Shown here piece by piece: positions 36,326 through 47,491 of a DNA stretch of 64,000 nucleotides. The translations under genes were made by a program, and so were the position numbers. Every line of letters starts with the position of its first letter. Positions within the stretch are counted from its first letter, which is position 1. The stretch covers positions 248,001-312,000 of the forward strand of contig NZ_JABWDU010000004.1 in the NCBI RefSeq assembly GCF_013371465.1. Reading direction: 5' to 3'. The stretch comes from Ensifer oleiphilus. Lineage in GTDB: Bacteria > Pseudomonadota > Alphaproteobacteria > Rhizobiales > Rhizobiaceae. The notes under the pieces were generated by a model. It was not told the origin of the DNA. It made no database searches and was given only the letters and a program-made list of their open reading frames with translations.

Positions 36326-36712
36326 ATGGAGTTCTATATTCCGACGGAAACCGGCGAGTTCCTCGCCTTCTGTGCGGCAGCCGCAGCGGCGCTGATCGGC
36401 GTCGTCATGCTGTTTGCGCCGCGGCTTACCTTTCGTGCCGCCGGCATCGGCATTGCCGAAGGTCGCCGCGGGGGGCTGGCCGAGGCGCGCTCGACCATGG
36501 GCGGCATGCATGCCGGCCTTGGTCTTGCCGCCATTCTCCTGGCGCAGCCGATGGTTTACCTCGCTGTCGGCGCCGCTTTTGCGCTCGCCGCTTTCGGCCG
36601 CATCCTCTCGATCATGAGCGACAATGGCGCCACGCTCTACAACTGGGTGGCGCTTCTGGTGCAGGCCGCACTTGCCATTCTTCCGCTTGCCTATGTCTTC
36701 GGAATGATCTGA
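36326..36712 (+). CDS. Small four-helix membrane protein (DUF4345-like)
   Basis: 128 residues from the ATG at 36326, which follows AGGAACGGG; the longer frame starting at 36257 has a charged, non-homologous N-terminus. Four hydrophobic helices are predicted at about 11-32, 55-75, 77-95 and 105-127. The segment EARSTMGGMHAGLGLAAILL between helices 1 and 2 carries the charged/Met pattern of the DUF4345 family. The function is unknown. It is monocistronic, between priA and the atp operon. Confidence 0.65.
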   Translation: MEFYIPTETGEFLAFCAAAAAALIGVVMLFAPRLTFRAAGIGIAEGRRGGLAEARSTMGGMHAGLGLAAILLAQPMVYLAVGAAFALAAFGRILSIMSDNGATLYNWVALLVQAALAILPLAYVFGMI

Positions 36713-36969
36713 TCGTCGCTCGCGCGTTTTCGCGATTCACACCCTCAGAAACCAATTTACGGCAAAATTCGGCCAAACCGGGTCGACTTATGCCGCATTC
36801 CTGCCGTTCGCGTGTTGCGAGTCCAAACTTCCTATGCTAGACGAACCGCGAATTGCGGGGGAAGTGGGTCGCCAGGCCTCGATAGCCCGCAAATTATTGC
36901 AGCAAATTCAGGACGTTAAGTTGACGGCTCGCCGCCACCACCGTTCTTGGATGAAATTGAGAGAAGCTT

Positions 36970-37536
36970 GTGCCCGTGGCAGACACATCCCAGCTTATTT
37001 CCGGTGTTGCAGAAAGGTATGCGTCCTCGCTTTTTGACCTCGCTCTCGAAGCGGGTTCCGTCGAGGCGGTCGGTGCGGATCTGACCCGCGTCCAGGCCCT
37101 GATCGACGGTAGCGACGACCTGAAGCGGCTGATCGTAAGCCCTGTCTTTTCTGCCGACGACCAGTTCAAGGCCATTTCGGCGATCGCCGCCAAGGCCGGC
37201 ATTTCTGGTCTCGTCGGTAACTTCCTCAAGGTCGTTGCGCGCAATCGCCGCCTGTTTACGCTGCCAGGCATGATCAAGGCGTTCCGCCTGATCGCCGCGC
37301 GTCACCGGGGTGAAATTTCTGCCGACGTAACGTCGGCCCATGCGCTCACCGCAGCGCAGGAAACTGAATTGAAGGCGGCGCTCAAGAGCGTCACCGGCAA
37401 AGACGTGACGGTCAACGTCACCGTCGACCCGTCTATTCTTGGAGGTCTGATCGTCAAGGTCGGGTCCCGCCAGATTGACACTTCCCTTCGCACCAAACTC
37501 TCTACCCTTAAGCTTGCACTGAAAGAGGTCGGCTGA
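36970..37536 (+). CDS. atpH: F1Fo ATP synthase subunit delta
   Basis: 188 residues. It is the stator subunit that links F1 alpha subunits to the b subunits. Alpha-proteobacterial delta sequences begin [20 protein letters not shown] as here, and the C-terminal [20 protein letters not shown] segment is diagnostic of the family. The start codon is GTG at 36970, preceded by GAGAGAAG. It opens the atpHAGDC operon, and its stop shares one base with the atpA start (TGATG), so translation is coupled. Confidence 0.95.
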   Translation: MPVADTSQLISGVAERYASSLFDLALEAGSVEAVGADLTRVQALIDGSDDLKRLIVSPVFSADDQFKAISAIAAKAGISGLVGNFLKVVARNRRLFTLPGMIKAFRLIAARHRGEISADVTSAHALTAAQETELKAALKSVTGKDVTVNVTVDPSILGGLIVKVGSRQIDTSLRTKLSTLKLALKEVG

Positions 37537-39065
37537 TGGATATCCGCGCCGCGGAAATTTCCGCAATTCTTAAAGATCAGATCAAAAATTTCGGCCAGGA
37601 AGCAGAAGTCTCCGAAGTCGGCCAGGTGCTTTCCGTCGGTGACGGTATCGCCCGCGTCTACGGCCTCGACAATGTTCAGGCAGGCGAGATGGTCGAATTC
37701 CCGGGTGGAATTCGCGGCATGGCGCTGAACCTCGAAGCCGACAACGTCGGCGTCGTTATTTTCGGTTCGGACCGTGACATCAAGGAAGGCGACACCGTTA
37801 AGCGGACCGGCGCCATCGTGGACGTTCCGGTTGGTCCGGAACTGCTCGGCCGCGTCGTCGACGCGCTCGGCAACCCGATCGACGGCAAGGGCCCGATCAA
37901 CGCCAAGCAGCGCTCGCGCGTTGACGTCAAGGCTCCTGGCATCATCCCGCGCAAGTCGGTGCATGAGCCGATGTCGACCGGCCTCAAGGCCATCGACGCC
38001 CTCATCCCGGTTGGCCGTGGCCAGCGCGAGCTCGTCATCGGCGACCGCCAGACCGGCAAGACCGCGATCATCCTCGACACGATCCTCAACCAGAAGGCCA
38101 TTCACGACAATGGTCCGGAAGGTGACAAGCTGTATTGCGTCTACGTCGCAATCGGCCAGAAGCGTTCGACGGTTGCCCAGTTCGTGAAGGTTCTGGAAGA
38201 GCGTGGCGCTCTGCAGTACTCGATCATCGTTGCTGCGACCGCATCCGACCCGGCTCCGATGCAGTACCTCGCACCGTTCGCCGGTTGCGCGATGGGCGAA
38301 TACTTCCGTGACAACGGCAAGCACGCCCTCATCGGCTACGACGACCTGTCGAAGCAGGCTGTTTCCTACCGTCAGATGTCGCTCCTGCTGCGCCGCCCGC
38401 CGGGCCGCGAAGCTTACCCGGGCGACGTTTTCTACCTGCACTCCCGCCTGCTCGAGCGCGCTGCAAAGCTCTCGGACGACAATGGCGCCGGTTCGCTGAC
38501 GGCTCTGCCTGTTATCGAAACGCAGGGCAACGACGTTTCCGCGTTCATTCCGACCAACGTGATCTCGATCACCGACGGCCAGATCTTCCTTGAAACCGAC
38601 CTGTTCTACCAGGGCATCCGTCCGGCCGTTAACGTCGGTCTGTCGGTTTCGCGCGTCGGTTCCGCCGCGCAGATCAAGGCGATGAAGCAGGTTGCCGGCT
38701 CGATCAAGGGTGAACTCGCTCAGTACCGCGAAATGGCGGCCTTTGCGCAGTTCGGCTCGGACCTCGATGCCGCTACCCAGCGTCTGTTGAACCGCGGTGC
38801 ACGCCTGACCGAACTCCTGAAGCAGCCGCAGTTCTCGCCGCTGAAGACGGAAGAGCAGGTCGCTGTGATCTTCGCTGGCGTCAACGGTTACCTCGACAAG
38901 CTGCCGGTCAACCAGGTTGGCAAGTTCGAGCAGGGCCTGCTTTCGTACATGCGTTCGGAAGGCAAGGACATCCTGGAAACCATCCGCAAGGACAAGGCGA
39001 TCTCCGACGACGTCAAGGGCAAGCTGAAGGCTGCAATCGACAGCTTCGCCAAGTCTTTCGCCTGA
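37536..39065 (+). CDS. atpA: F1Fo ATP synthase subunit alpha
   Basis: 509 residues. The alpha subunit forms the non-catalytic nucleotide sites of F1. The N-terminal [20 protein letters not shown] is the delta-binding segment. Walker A is [18 protein letters not shown] near 169-186, and the family signature [17 protein letters not shown] is present. The coding sequence overlaps the atpH stop by one base. It is followed by atpG after 27 bases. Confidence 0.98.
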   Translation: MDIRAAEISAILKDQIKNFGQEAEVSEVGQVLSVGDGIARVYGLDNVQAGEMVEFPGGIRGMALNLEADNVGVVIFGSDRDIKEGDTVKRTGAIVDVPVGPELLGRVVDALGNPIDGKGPINAKQRSRVDVKAPGIIPRKSVHEPMSTGLKAIDALIPVGRGQRELVIGDRQTGKTAIILDTILNQKAIHDNGPEGDKLYCVYVAIGQKRSTVAQFVKVLEERGALQYSIIVAATASDPAPMQYLAPFAGCAMGEYFRDNGKHALIGYDDLSKQAVSYRQMSLLLRRPPGREAYPGDVFYLHSRLLERAAKLSDDNGAGSLTALPVIETQGNDVSAFIPTNVISITDGQIFLETDLFYQGIRPAVNVGLSVSRVGSAAQIKAMKQVAGSIKGELAQYREMAAFAQFGSDLDAATQRLLNRGARLTELLKQPQFSPLKTEEQVAVIFAGVNGYLDKLPVNQVGKFEQGLLSYMRSEGKDILETIRKDKAISDDVKGKLKAAIDSFAKSFA

Positions 39066-39092
39066 GCGGATTTCATTTAGGACGGATAACGG

Positions 39093-39974
39093 ATGCCTTC
39101 ACTTAAGGATCTGAAGAACCGGATCGCCTCCGTCAAGGCGACGCAGAAGATCACCAAGGCGATGAAAATGGTCGCCGCGGCGAAGCTTCGGCGTGCGCAG
39201 GAGGCGGCCGAGGCCGCCCGGCCTTACTCGCAGCGCATGGCTGCCGTTCTCGCCAACATCGCCCAGGCGGTTGGCGCGGACGATGGTGCACCTGCTCTGA
39301 TGACGGGCACCGGCAAGGACGACACGCATCTTCTGGTCGTCTGCACGGCTGAACGCGGCCTTTGCGGCGGCTTCAACTCGCAGATCGCCCGCCACGCTCG
39401 CGACCACGTTCGCAAGCTGATTGCCGCTGGCAAGACGGTGAAGATCATCTGCGTCGGCAAGAAGGGCTTCGATATTCTGCGTCGCGAATACGCGTCGCTG
39501 ATTATCGACCGTGTCGACCTGCGTGAGGTCAAGAAGATCGGCTTCCAGAACGCCGATCAGATTGGCCACAAGGTCATCGCGCTCTTTGAAAAGGGCGAGT
39601 TCGATGTCTGCACGCTGTTCTATTCTGAGTTCAAGTCCGTTATCGCCCAGATTCCGACGGCACAGCAGCTGATCCCCGCTTCGGCCGGCCCGGTCGCAGT
39701 GGAAGCATCGGATGCTTCAGCCGTCTACGAATATGAGCCGGACGCGGGCGCGATCCTGAGCGATCTCATTCCGCGCAACATTTCCGTGCAGATCTTCCGG
39801 GCGCTGCTCGAGAACGTCGCCGGCGAAATGGGCGCAAAGATGAGCGCGATGGACAATGCGACGCGCAATGCTGGTGACATGATCAACAAGCTGACGCTGA
39901 ACTACAACCGTCAGCGCCAGGCTCAGATCACCAAGGAACTCATTGAAATCATCTCGGGCGCGGAAGCGCTCTAA
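39093..39974 (+). CDS. atpG: F1Fo ATP synthase subunit gamma
   Basis: 293 residues. The gamma subunit is the rotating central shaft. The N-terminal helix [20 protein letters not shown] and the C-terminal helix [15 protein letters not shown] form the coiled coil; the family signature is in the latter region. The Rossmann-like middle domain contains [20 protein letters not shown]. It is third in the operon, with 24 bases to atpD. Confidence 0.97.
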   Translation: MPSLKDLKNRIASVKATQKITKAMKMVAAAKLRRAQEAAEAARPYSQRMAAVLANIAQAVGADDGAPALMTGTGKDDTHLLVVCTAERGLCGGFNSQIARHARDHVRKLIAAGKTVKIICVGKKGFDILRREYASLIIDRVDLREVKKIGFQNADQIGHKVIALFEKGEFDVCTLFYSEFKSVIAQIPTAQQLIPASAGPVAVEASDASAVYEYEPDAGAILSDLIPRNISVQIFRALLENVAGEMGAKMSAMDNATRNAGDMINKLTLNYNRQRQAQITKELIEIISGAEAL

Positions 39975-41513
<1,539 letters not shown>

Positions 41514-41523
41514 TAGCACTGTT

Positions 41524-41554
41524 AAGCCTCGGCGCAGCGATGCGCCGAGGCTTT
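41524..41554 (+). terminator. Terminator-like hairpin between atpD and atpC
   Basis: AAGCCTCGGCGCA and TGCGCCGAGGCTT form a perfect 13-bp stem with a GCGA tetraloop and a short TTT, starting ten bases after the atpD stop. It lies inside the operon and may attenuate or process the transcript before atpC. Confidence 0.75.
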
Positions 41555-41639
41555 CATCCTGCGTTCCGCGCGTGGCGGAGCAGGGAAGACATGCACAGCC
41601 TGCCACCTCAGGTGGCGCGCCCACGAGAAGTGAATGGTC

Positions 41640-42044
41640 ATGGCCAACAGTTTCAGTTTTGAGCTTGTTTCCCCCGAGCGCCTGCTCCTCTCCGAGCAGG
41701 TGACGGAAGTCGTCATCCCGGCGACCGAGGGCGAGATGACCGTGATGGCCAATCATGCCCCGACAATGACGACGGTGAAGCCCGGCGTCGTCACGGTGAA
41801 GACCGCTGACGGCAAGACCGAGCGTTTCGCCGTCTTCGGCGGCTTCGCCGATATCCTGCCGACCGGCTGCACCTTGCTTGCCGAATCCGCCGTGCATGTC
41901 GACGAGCTCGACCGCACCGCGCTTGACAAGCGCATCGAGGCGGTTCGTGCCGAGCTGGATGGCGCCGGCGACGAGAAGAAGACGCGCGCCGAACAGTTCA
42001 TCGCAGAACTGACGAAGCTCGGGGAAGTCGTGATCCCGGCCTGA
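41640..42044 (+). CDS. atpC: F1Fo ATP synthase subunit epsilon
   Basis: 134 residues from the ATG at 41640; an ATG two codons upstream (41634) is an alternative, and GAGAAG at 41625-41630 suits the downstream one better. Epsilon regulates ATP hydrolysis and couples gamma to the c-ring. The N-terminal beta-sandwich includes FELVSPERLLLSEQVTEVVI and GEMTVMANHAPTMT. The C-terminal helical hairpin is shorter than in E. coli but present (KRIEAVRAELDGAGDEKKTR). It is the last gene of the operon. Confidence 0.96.
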   Translation: MANSFSFELVSPERLLLSEQVTEVVIPATEGEMTVMANHAPTMTTVKPGVVTVKTADGKTERFAVFGGFADILPTGCTLLAESAVHVDELDRTALDKRIEAVRAELDGAGDEKKTRAEQFIAELTKLGEVVIPA

Positions 42045-42073
42045 AAGGGACATCCCGACGGGATAAACCAATG

Positions 42074-42103
42074 AAAAAGCCCCGCCTTCGAGCGGGGTTT
42101 TTT
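42074..42103 (+). terminator. Strong intrinsic terminator of the atp operon
   Basis: CCCCGC and GCGGGG form the GC core of a stem extended by A/T pairs, with loop CTTCGA and a run of six T. It lies 30 bases after the atpC stop. Confidence 0.93.
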
Positions 42104-42313
42104 GTTGCCCAGTGGTGGTCGCAAGAGGCTGCCTCTTCGTTTGGTCGATGCGAACCGGTATGGCGCAACAACGGTGTGCAAGCCCGCGTCCTATCCTAAA
42201 TGCGGGGCACCCCCTCGCCTTTGGTGCGGTTTGTTCACTCGCGTGGTTTCAGGCATTCTTTAGCATCGACCCTGTATCGTGGGGCTATCGTTCGATGTGC
42301 GCAGAGGCTTGGC

Positions 42314-43741
42314 ATGACGTCTAGAATCGTCCCCGTAATCATGGCGGGTGGAAAGGGTACGCGGCTATGGCCGCTGTCGCGCTCTGGCGCGCCCAAGCAA
42401 TTCCTGCAAATCCTCTCCGACCGGTCACTGTTCCAGCAGACGCTGGAGCGCGTCAGCGACAACAGGCTCTACGAGCCAGCGATCATCGTCACCAACAGCG
42501 ATTTCCGCTTCATCGTCGCCGAGCAGGCGCGCGCCGTCCATGCCCCGCTCAGCGAGATCCTGCTGGAGCCCGTCGCCCGCAATACGGCGCCCGCATTGGC
42601 GGCCGCGGCCTTCGTTGTACTGGCCAGGTTTGGTGAGACGGCGATCATGCAGGTGCTCGCCTCCGATCACGAGATCGATGCCGGGGCAGTCTACATCGAT
42701 TGCATGCTACGCGCGCAGCAAGCCGCCGAGGCCGGTGAACTGGTCACCTTCGGCATCACGCCGACGGAGCCGGCAACGGGTTACGGCTATATCGAGCTCG
42801 GCGAGGCGCTTGCGGCAGGGGCAAACAGGGTCGCTCGTTTCGTCGAAAAGCCGGATCGCGCCAAGGCGGAGGCTATGCTGGCGACCGAGCGTTATCTCTG
42901 GAACTCCGGCATGTTCATGTTGCCGGTCAAGGCGTTCCTCGATGAAATGCAGCTTTATGCGCCCGAGGTTCATGCCCAGGCGAAGGCGGCCGTCGAAGGT
43001 GCCAGCAACGATCTCGATTTCAGCCGGCTGGAGGCGAAGGCCTTTGCCGCAGCGCCTGACATTTCCGTCGACTACGCCGTTTTCGAAAAGACGGCGCGGG
43101 CCGCCGTCGTTCCCTCCTCCTTTGCCTGGTCGGATCTTGGCAGCTGGGATGCCGTGTGGAAGACCGGGCGCAAGGATGCCGACGGCAATGTCGTCACCGA
43201 CAGGGCGACGGTATCGAACACCCGCAACTCGCTGGTGCTTTCGCGCGACATTCATCTCGCGGTGCAGGGACTGGACGATATCGCGGTGATTGCCAGCGAA
43301 GATGCCGTCTATGTCGGGCGGCTGGAGGACAGCCAGAGCGTCGGCAACATCGTCAAGGTGCTCGCCCGCTCGCAGGCAACGGCAGAGCTGACGAAGGAAC
43401 ACCCGACGTCCTACAGGCCCTGGGGCGCCGTCTCCTCGGTCTCCAGCGGTGAGCGCTACGAGGTCAAACGGCTGAAGGTCAGCCCCGGCCAGAAGATCTC
43501 GTTGCAGAAGCATCATCATCGCGCCGAGCACTGGATCGTGGTGCGGGGCACGGCCGAGATCACCATGGCGGGCGAAACGCGCCTGCTGCATGAAAACGAG
43601 TCCGTCTATATCCCGCAAGGAACCGTCCACCGGCTGCACAATCCCGGGAAGATCCCGCTGGAACTGATCGAGGTGCAGACGGGATCCTATCTCGGCGAAG
43701 ACGATATCATCCGCATCGAGGATGAGTTCGGCCGGACATAG
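42314..43741 (+). CDS. manC: Mannose-1-phosphate guanylyltransferase / mannose-6-phosphate isomerase (bifunctional)
   Basis: 475 residues, the type II bifunctional length. It makes GDP-mannose for polysaccharides and nodulation or surface sugars. The nucleotidyltransferase signature VIMAGGKGTRLWPLSR opens the protein. FVEKPD and the WNSGMFM motif follow. The C-terminal cupin, from about residue 360 (RPWGAVSSVSSGERYEVKRL) to the end, with KHHHRAEHWIVVRGTAEIT metal ligands, is the isomerase domain. The start at 42314 follows AGAGG. It is monocistronic between the atp operon and the lysine dehydrogenase gene. Confidence 0.94.
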   Translation: MTSRIVPVIMAGGKGTRLWPLSRSGAPKQFLQILSDRSLFQQTLERVSDNRLYEPAIIVTNSDFRFIVAEQARAVHAPLSEILLEPVARNTAPALAAAAFVVLARFGETAIMQVLASDHEIDAGAVYIDCMLRAQQAAEAGELVTFGITPTEPATGYGYIELGEALAAGANRVARFVEKPDRAKAEAMLATERYLWNSGMFMLPVKAFLDEMQLYAPEVHAQAKAAVEGASNDLDFSRLEAKAFAAAPDISVDYAVFEKTARAAVVPSSFAWSDLGSWDAVWKTGRKDADGNVVTDRATVSNTRNSLVLSRDIHLAVQGLDDIAVIASEDAVYVGRLEDSQSVGNIVKVLARSQATAELTKEHPTSYRPWGAVSSVSSGERYEVKRLKVSPGQKISLQKHHHRAEHWIVVRGTAEITMAGETRLLHENESVYIPQGTVHRLHNPGKIPLELIEVQTGSYLGEDDIIRIEDEFGRT

Positions 43742-43846
43742 CTCCCCATAACCGATCTCCGTGAGGCTGAGCGCCCAAGGTAGCGTACCCTTTTTGGCGG
43801 GGTGCGACGTGCGCCGCGGCCGATTCTGAATATCTTGCGGCCAGCA

Positions 43847-43874
43847 GAAAAATGCCCGGGCATAACCCGGGCAT
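43847..43874 (-). terminator. Intrinsic terminator of the lysine dehydrogenase gene
   Basis: On the minus strand ATGCCCGGG pairs with CCCGGGCAT around a TTATG loop and is followed by TTTTTC. It begins about 30 bases after the stop codon at 43904. It is symmetric and could also stop transcripts from manC. Confidence 0.85.
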
Positions 43875-43903
43875 CAAAGTCAGCGCAGTCGAGCTGAACG
43901 GTC

Positions 43904-45007
43904 TCAGCCGGCGACGCGCTCTGCCTCGCCCTTCTGGGCGTAGTAGTGGCCGAAGCGGTTTGCGAGGAACGTATCGAGCGAGATGTCTTCCTGGCGAACG
44001 AAGCCCTTCGATGCGATCTTGCCGCTGGCCAGCAGATCGAGCACGGCGCAGATGCTGCCGGCGGTCGTGATCTGGATGCCGCTCTGCATGCGACCGGCGA
44101 CGACGCCGCTATAGACCTTATTGGCGTAGGTTTCCTGGATCAGGCGACCTTCGCGGAAGCCCGAAACCGTCACGAAGATCACGACGACGTCCTGGGTGGT
44201 GGTCGGCAGCGCATTTTCGAAGATGTCCTTGAGGACTTCGCGGCGGTGACGCAGGCCGAGGTCGTTCAGGAGCGCCTTCATGATCGCGGCGTGGCCCGGG
44301 TAGCGGATCGTCTTGTAGTTCAGAGTGCGGACCTTGCCCTTCAGCGTTTCGCAAAGCGTGCCGAGGCCGCCCGAGGTGTTGAAGGCTTCGTAGGTGACGC
44401 CGTCGAGCGAGAATTCTTCGCGCTCTTCCATCGCGGGAACTTCGATCAGGCTGTGTTCAACGATCGCTTCGCAGGGCTCGATGTATTCGTTGATGACGCC
44501 GTCGGTGCTCCAGGTCAGGTTGTAGTTGAGAGCGTTCGACGGATACTGCGGCAGCGCGCCGACGCGCATACGGACGCTTTCGAGCGTCTCGAAGCGGCTG
44601 GCGAGATCATTGGCGACGATCGAGATGAAGCCGGGTGCGAGGCCGCACTGCGGAATGAAGGCGGTGTTGGCCTTGGCAGCGATCGCCTTGACCTGGCGGG
44701 TGGATTCAACGTCTTCGGTCAGGTCGAGGTAATGAATGCCGGCTTCGGCGGCGGCTTCCGCGATGGCAACCGTCAGGTGGAACGGAGCGGCGCTGAGAAC
44801 GGCGAACTTGCCGGAGAGAAGCGAAACGAGCGCCTTCTTGTCGCCGATGTCGACGGCAGCCGTGGTGATGGCGTCATGCTTCTCGATCTGGCTCAGCTGC
44901 TCGGCGCTGCGATCGGCAACGCAGACGCTGTAGTCCCCGGTGTGCGCGAGCATGCGCGCAATGGTGGAGCCGATCTTGCCTGCTCCGATGACGACGATGT
45001 TTTTCAT
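43904..45007 (-). CDS. Probable L-lysine 6-dehydrogenase (saccharopine-dehydrogenase-like family)
   Basis: 367 residues. The N-terminal Rossmann domain has MKNIVVIGAGKIGSTIARML. The catalytic domain of the Sacchrp_dh_NADP type includes PQCGLAPGFISIVANDLASR and LNYNLTWSTDGVINEYIEPC, and AFNTSGGLGTLCETLKGK followed by RTLNYKTIRYPGHAAIMKAL. This arrangement matches the bacterial L-lysine 6-dehydrogenases rather than the larger bifunctional saccharopine enzymes. These convert lysine to the semialdehyde with NAD. The alternative is a saccharopine reductase. A divergent Lrp/AsnC gene (45133) suggests lysine-responsive control. Confidence 0.75.
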   Translation of the reverse strand: MKNIVVIGAGKIGSTIARMLAHTGDYSVCVADRSAEQLSQIEKHDAITTAAVDIGDKKALVSLLSGKFAVLSAAPFHLTVAIAEAAAEAGIHYLDLTEDVESTRQVKAIAAKANTAFIPQCGLAPGFISIVANDLASRFETLESVRMRVGALPQYPSNALNYNLTWSTDGVINEYIEPCEAIVEHSLIEVPAMEEREEFSLDGVTYEAFNTSGGLGTLCETLKGKVRTLNYKTIRYPGHAAIMKALLNDLGLRHRREVLKDIFENALPTTTQDVVVIFVTVSGFREGRLIQETYANKVYSGVVAGRMQSGIQITTAGSICAVLDLLASGKIASKGFVRQEDISLDTFLANRFGHYYAQKGEAERVAG

Positions 45008-45132
45008 GAGTTCCCCCAGGGTATGAAATGCGTTTCTGCCCCCATTGTCTGGCGGAGAGCTGTTGATTTGAAGCTCTGATATGACTAAATCGCCGATAGA
45101 TATTCGGCAGATTGCCCAGATGGACCAACGAA

Positions 45133-45564
45133 ATGCAGATCACTGACAAGGATCGCGAGCTTCTCGCCGTGCTTAGCGAAAACGCCCGCATGCCGACGGC
45201 CACGATTGCCCGCAGGCTCGGCCTGTCGCGAACGACGGTGCAGGCGCGGATCGAGCGGCTGGAGCGGGAAGGCGTGATCGCCGGCTACGGTGTCCGTCTG
45301 TCAGAGAGCTATGAAAAGGGTCTGGTCAAGGCGCATGTGCTGATCACCATCGCGCCCAGGGCGCTGAGCCGCGTGACGCCGGAGCTTGCCGCCATCCGCG
45401 AGATCCGCATGCTCCACTCCGTCAGCGGCAGCTTCGACCTGATCGCGGTCGTCGCGGCGACCTCGATCAACGAACTCGACCTGCTGATCGATCGCATCGG
45501 CGAAATCGACGGCGTCGACCGCACGCTGTCGTCGATCATTCTCTCGACGCGGATCGATCGCTGA
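45133..45564 (+). CDS. Lrp/AsnC-family transcriptional regulator
   Basis: 143 residues. The N-terminal winged helix-turn-helix (about 1-60) has TDKDRELLAVLSENARMPTA and IARRLGLSRTTVQARIERLE. The C-terminal RAM domain (about 70-140) has the family's VSGSFDLIAVV. The gene diverges from the lysine dehydrogenase, with 125 bases between the start codons, so it is the obvious candidate regulator. No strong ribosome binding site precedes the ATG; a TTG seven codons upstream is possible. An imperfect repeat GCCGA-N7-TCGGC lies at 45092-45108, between the two genes and 25 bases before this ATG. Confidence 0.92.
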   Translation: MQITDKDRELLAVLSENARMPTATIARRLGLSRTTVQARIERLEREGVIAGYGVRLSESYEKGLVKAHVLITIAPRALSRVTPELAAIREIRMLHSVSGSFDLIAVVAATSINELDLLIDRIGEIDGVDRTLSSIILSTRIDR

Positions 45565-45571
45565 ACCCAGG

Positions 45572-46483
45572 TCAGGGTGTAGGCTCGGTGTCTGCCTTCG
45601 TCGATGCCGAGTTTGCCTCGGCTTCGGGTATTTTTGCCGGCCCGTTCCACGCCGTCGGGCCTAGAACGAAACTGCGCGTATCGGCGTTGCCATAGGCGAG
45701 CCATTTTTCCCGATCGAAATAAAGCTCGGCGATCGTCTTCGGGCGGGCGCGCGCTGGCTGGTTGGCGAGGAAATTGTAGCGTGCCGTGGCCTCGTCTGTT
45801 TCGCGCTTGAATTGCACGCGGCTGCCGAAGCGCTTGAGGTCGAATTCCTTCAGCGCCTGAATCTGCAGCGCGATGCTGCCGCCATCGGCCCAGCGGACGT
45901 GATCGAGGAAGACCGAGGCGGCGCGTGCGGCACTGGTCGTCACCACCTGCGCATCCTCCGGACGCTCGATGTTGAGCTTGACGCGGAACGATGTGATCTC
46001 CTCCTCGCCGCTGCCCTTGATGAAAATGAAGATCGACGAGGTCTTGTCGACGCCGGGGCGCGGGAAGGACACCAGCGACGAGCATTCCCATTGGCCCCGC
46101 TCGCCGGCGCTCGACTTCCATTCCAGTTCGCGGAACCCTGCCTCGCGCAGTTCGTCGCAAAGTGCGCGCGGATCGCTGCGCAGCACCCGCAGGAACTGCT
46201 GCTCCGGCGTCTCAAGATCCTGGAAGGTCCAGACCGGCAGGGCGATGCGCGGCGGCTTTCGTTTCACCTGCGCGGGTGGTTCCGGTGGCTTTTCCTTCTC
46301 GAGAAACGCGGTTGGAAGGTCAAGCGCCCTGAGCAGCTGTTTCAGGTTTCGCTGTTCGTTGGCCAGCAGGACGGTCGCAACGATCGCCGTCACGATCACG
46401 GCAAAAGCAACGAGAAAGAAGGTGAGGCCCGTGCGACCAGGCTGTCTCGGCGGCGTCGGCGTCTTGCCGCGTCCGCCGCTCAT
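45572..46483 (-). CDS. Membrane-anchored protein of unknown function
   Basis: 303 residues from the ATG at 46483, which overlaps the stop of the upstream LysR gene by four bases (ATGA). A short basic N-terminus is followed by one transmembrane helix at about 20-41 (TFFLVAFAVIVTAIVATVLL). A proline- and lysine-rich linker follows (about 55-75), then a soluble domain of about 225 residues containing WTFQDLETPEQQFLRVLRSD and ELYFDREKWLAYGNADTRSF. I do not recognise a characterised family; the pattern suggests a rhizobial conserved protein. The orientation is N-in, C-out by the positive-inside rule. It lies tail to tail with the Lrp gene. Confidence 0.7.
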   Translation of the reverse strand: MSGGRGKTPTPPRQPGRTGLTFFLVAFAVIVTAIVATVLLANEQRNLKQLLRALDLPTAFLEKEKPPEPPAQVKRKPPRIALPVWTFQDLETPEQQFLRVLRSDPRALCDELREAGFRELEWKSSAGERGQWECSSLVSFPRPGVDKTSSIFIFIKGSGEEEITSFRVKLNIERPEDAQVVTTSAARAASVFLDHVRWADGGSIALQIQALKEFDLKRFGSRVQFKRETDEATARYNFLANQPARARPKTIAELYFDREKWLAYGNADTRSFVLGPTAWNGPAKIPEAEANSASTKADTEPTP

Positions 46484-47391
46484 GTCGATTTTCCGAGTGC
46501 GGCGTGCAGGCGCAGCACCTCGTCCCTCGATGGCCGATTGCGGGGCAGGCCGAGATAATAACCATAGCCGGTGGCGAGCGTCTTGCCGCCGAGAACGAGC
46601 AGCCTGCCGTCGTCGATATGCTCGCTGATCAGCCCGATGCTGCCGAGTGCGACGCCGTCGCCGCGAAGGGCGGCATCGATGGCCATCACATAGGTCGAAA
46701 ACGTGTATCGCGGCCGCAACCTGGTGCCACGCGTGGCCGCACCGGTGCGCTCGAACCATTGCTGGAACGAGACCCAGTTGGCGTTGAAGCGGTCGTAGTC
46801 GATGAGGTCCAGCGCTGCGAGTGCCTGCGGCGTCAGCGTTGCCGCATCGAGCCCGCGCGAAGCGAGGTAGTCCGGGGAAGCGACCGGGGCCAGTTCCTCC
46901 GCCATCAGCGGTATCAGGTGCCAGCGGGGATGATCGCCGGTCGAATAGAGGATGACGAGGTCGTTGTTCTCGGAGGCCAGCTCCGAGGGACTGTCTGATG
47001 TCAGCAGCCGGATGGAAATCCCCGGGTTCTCCTTGCCGAACTCGCGCAGCCTCGTGCCGAGCCAGAGATGAGAGACCGAGCCGCTGGCCGCAATCGAGAT
47101 GGCCTGGCCGGTCGCGCCACGGAAGGGTTCCAGGCTTTCCTCGAGATAGTCGAGCGAGGCCCGCACGCGCTGGGACAGCCGTTCGCCCTGCGGCGTCAGT
47201 TCCAGGTTCTTGCCGCGACGGCTGAAAAGCGGGCTGCCGAGATGATCCTCGAGCGTCTTGATGCGCCGGCTGACGGCGGCCTGGGTGATGTTGAGCTCGC
47301 GACCGGCACGGGAAAAATTCATGTGCCGGCTGGCGGCGTCGAAAACGCGAAAGGCCTCCAGCGGTATGCGGTCGAGCAGCCGGTTTTCCAT
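46480..47391 (-). CDS. LysR-family transcriptional regulator (GcvA-like)
   Basis: 303 residues. The helix-turn-helix (about 10-65) has LEAFRVFDAASRHMNFSRAG and ELNITQAAVSRRIKTLEDHL, and the wing LFSRRGKNLELTPQGE is typical. The effector domain follows from about residue 95. The sequence motif RIPLEAFRVFDAASRHMNFS is close to GcvA-type regulators. It diverges from the alcohol dehydrogenase gene, with 100 bases between the starts that include T-N11-A-like words, so it is the likely activator of the downstream catabolic operon. Confidence 0.9.
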   Translation of the reverse strand: MENRLLDRIPLEAFRVFDAASRHMNFSRAGRELNITQAAVSRRIKTLEDHLGSPLFSRRGKNLELTPQGERLSQRVRASLDYLEESLEPFRGATGQAISIAASGSVSHLWLGTRLREFGKENPGISIRLLTSDSPSELASENNDLVILYSTGDHPRWHLIPLMAEELAPVASPDYLASRGLDAATLTPQALAALDLIDYDRFNANWVSFQQWFERTGAATRGTRLRPRYTFSTYVMAIDAALRGDGVALGSIGLISEHIDDGRLLVLGGKTLATGYGYYLGLPRNRPSRDEVLRLHAALGKST

Positions 47392-47491
47392 GATCTCAGG
47401 TTATCAAAAAGGCCGAAAATTGCATGGATTTGAAAATATCAGATTGTGATGCAGGGTAAAGCGATCATCCCACGGCGACAGGAAGACGACC

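Noticed and set aside
36834-37037. A 67-codon plus-strand frame overlapping the atpH start
   Set aside because: It overlaps a well-supported gene, has no recognisable motif and lacks a ribosome binding site. The region is the atp promoter gap.
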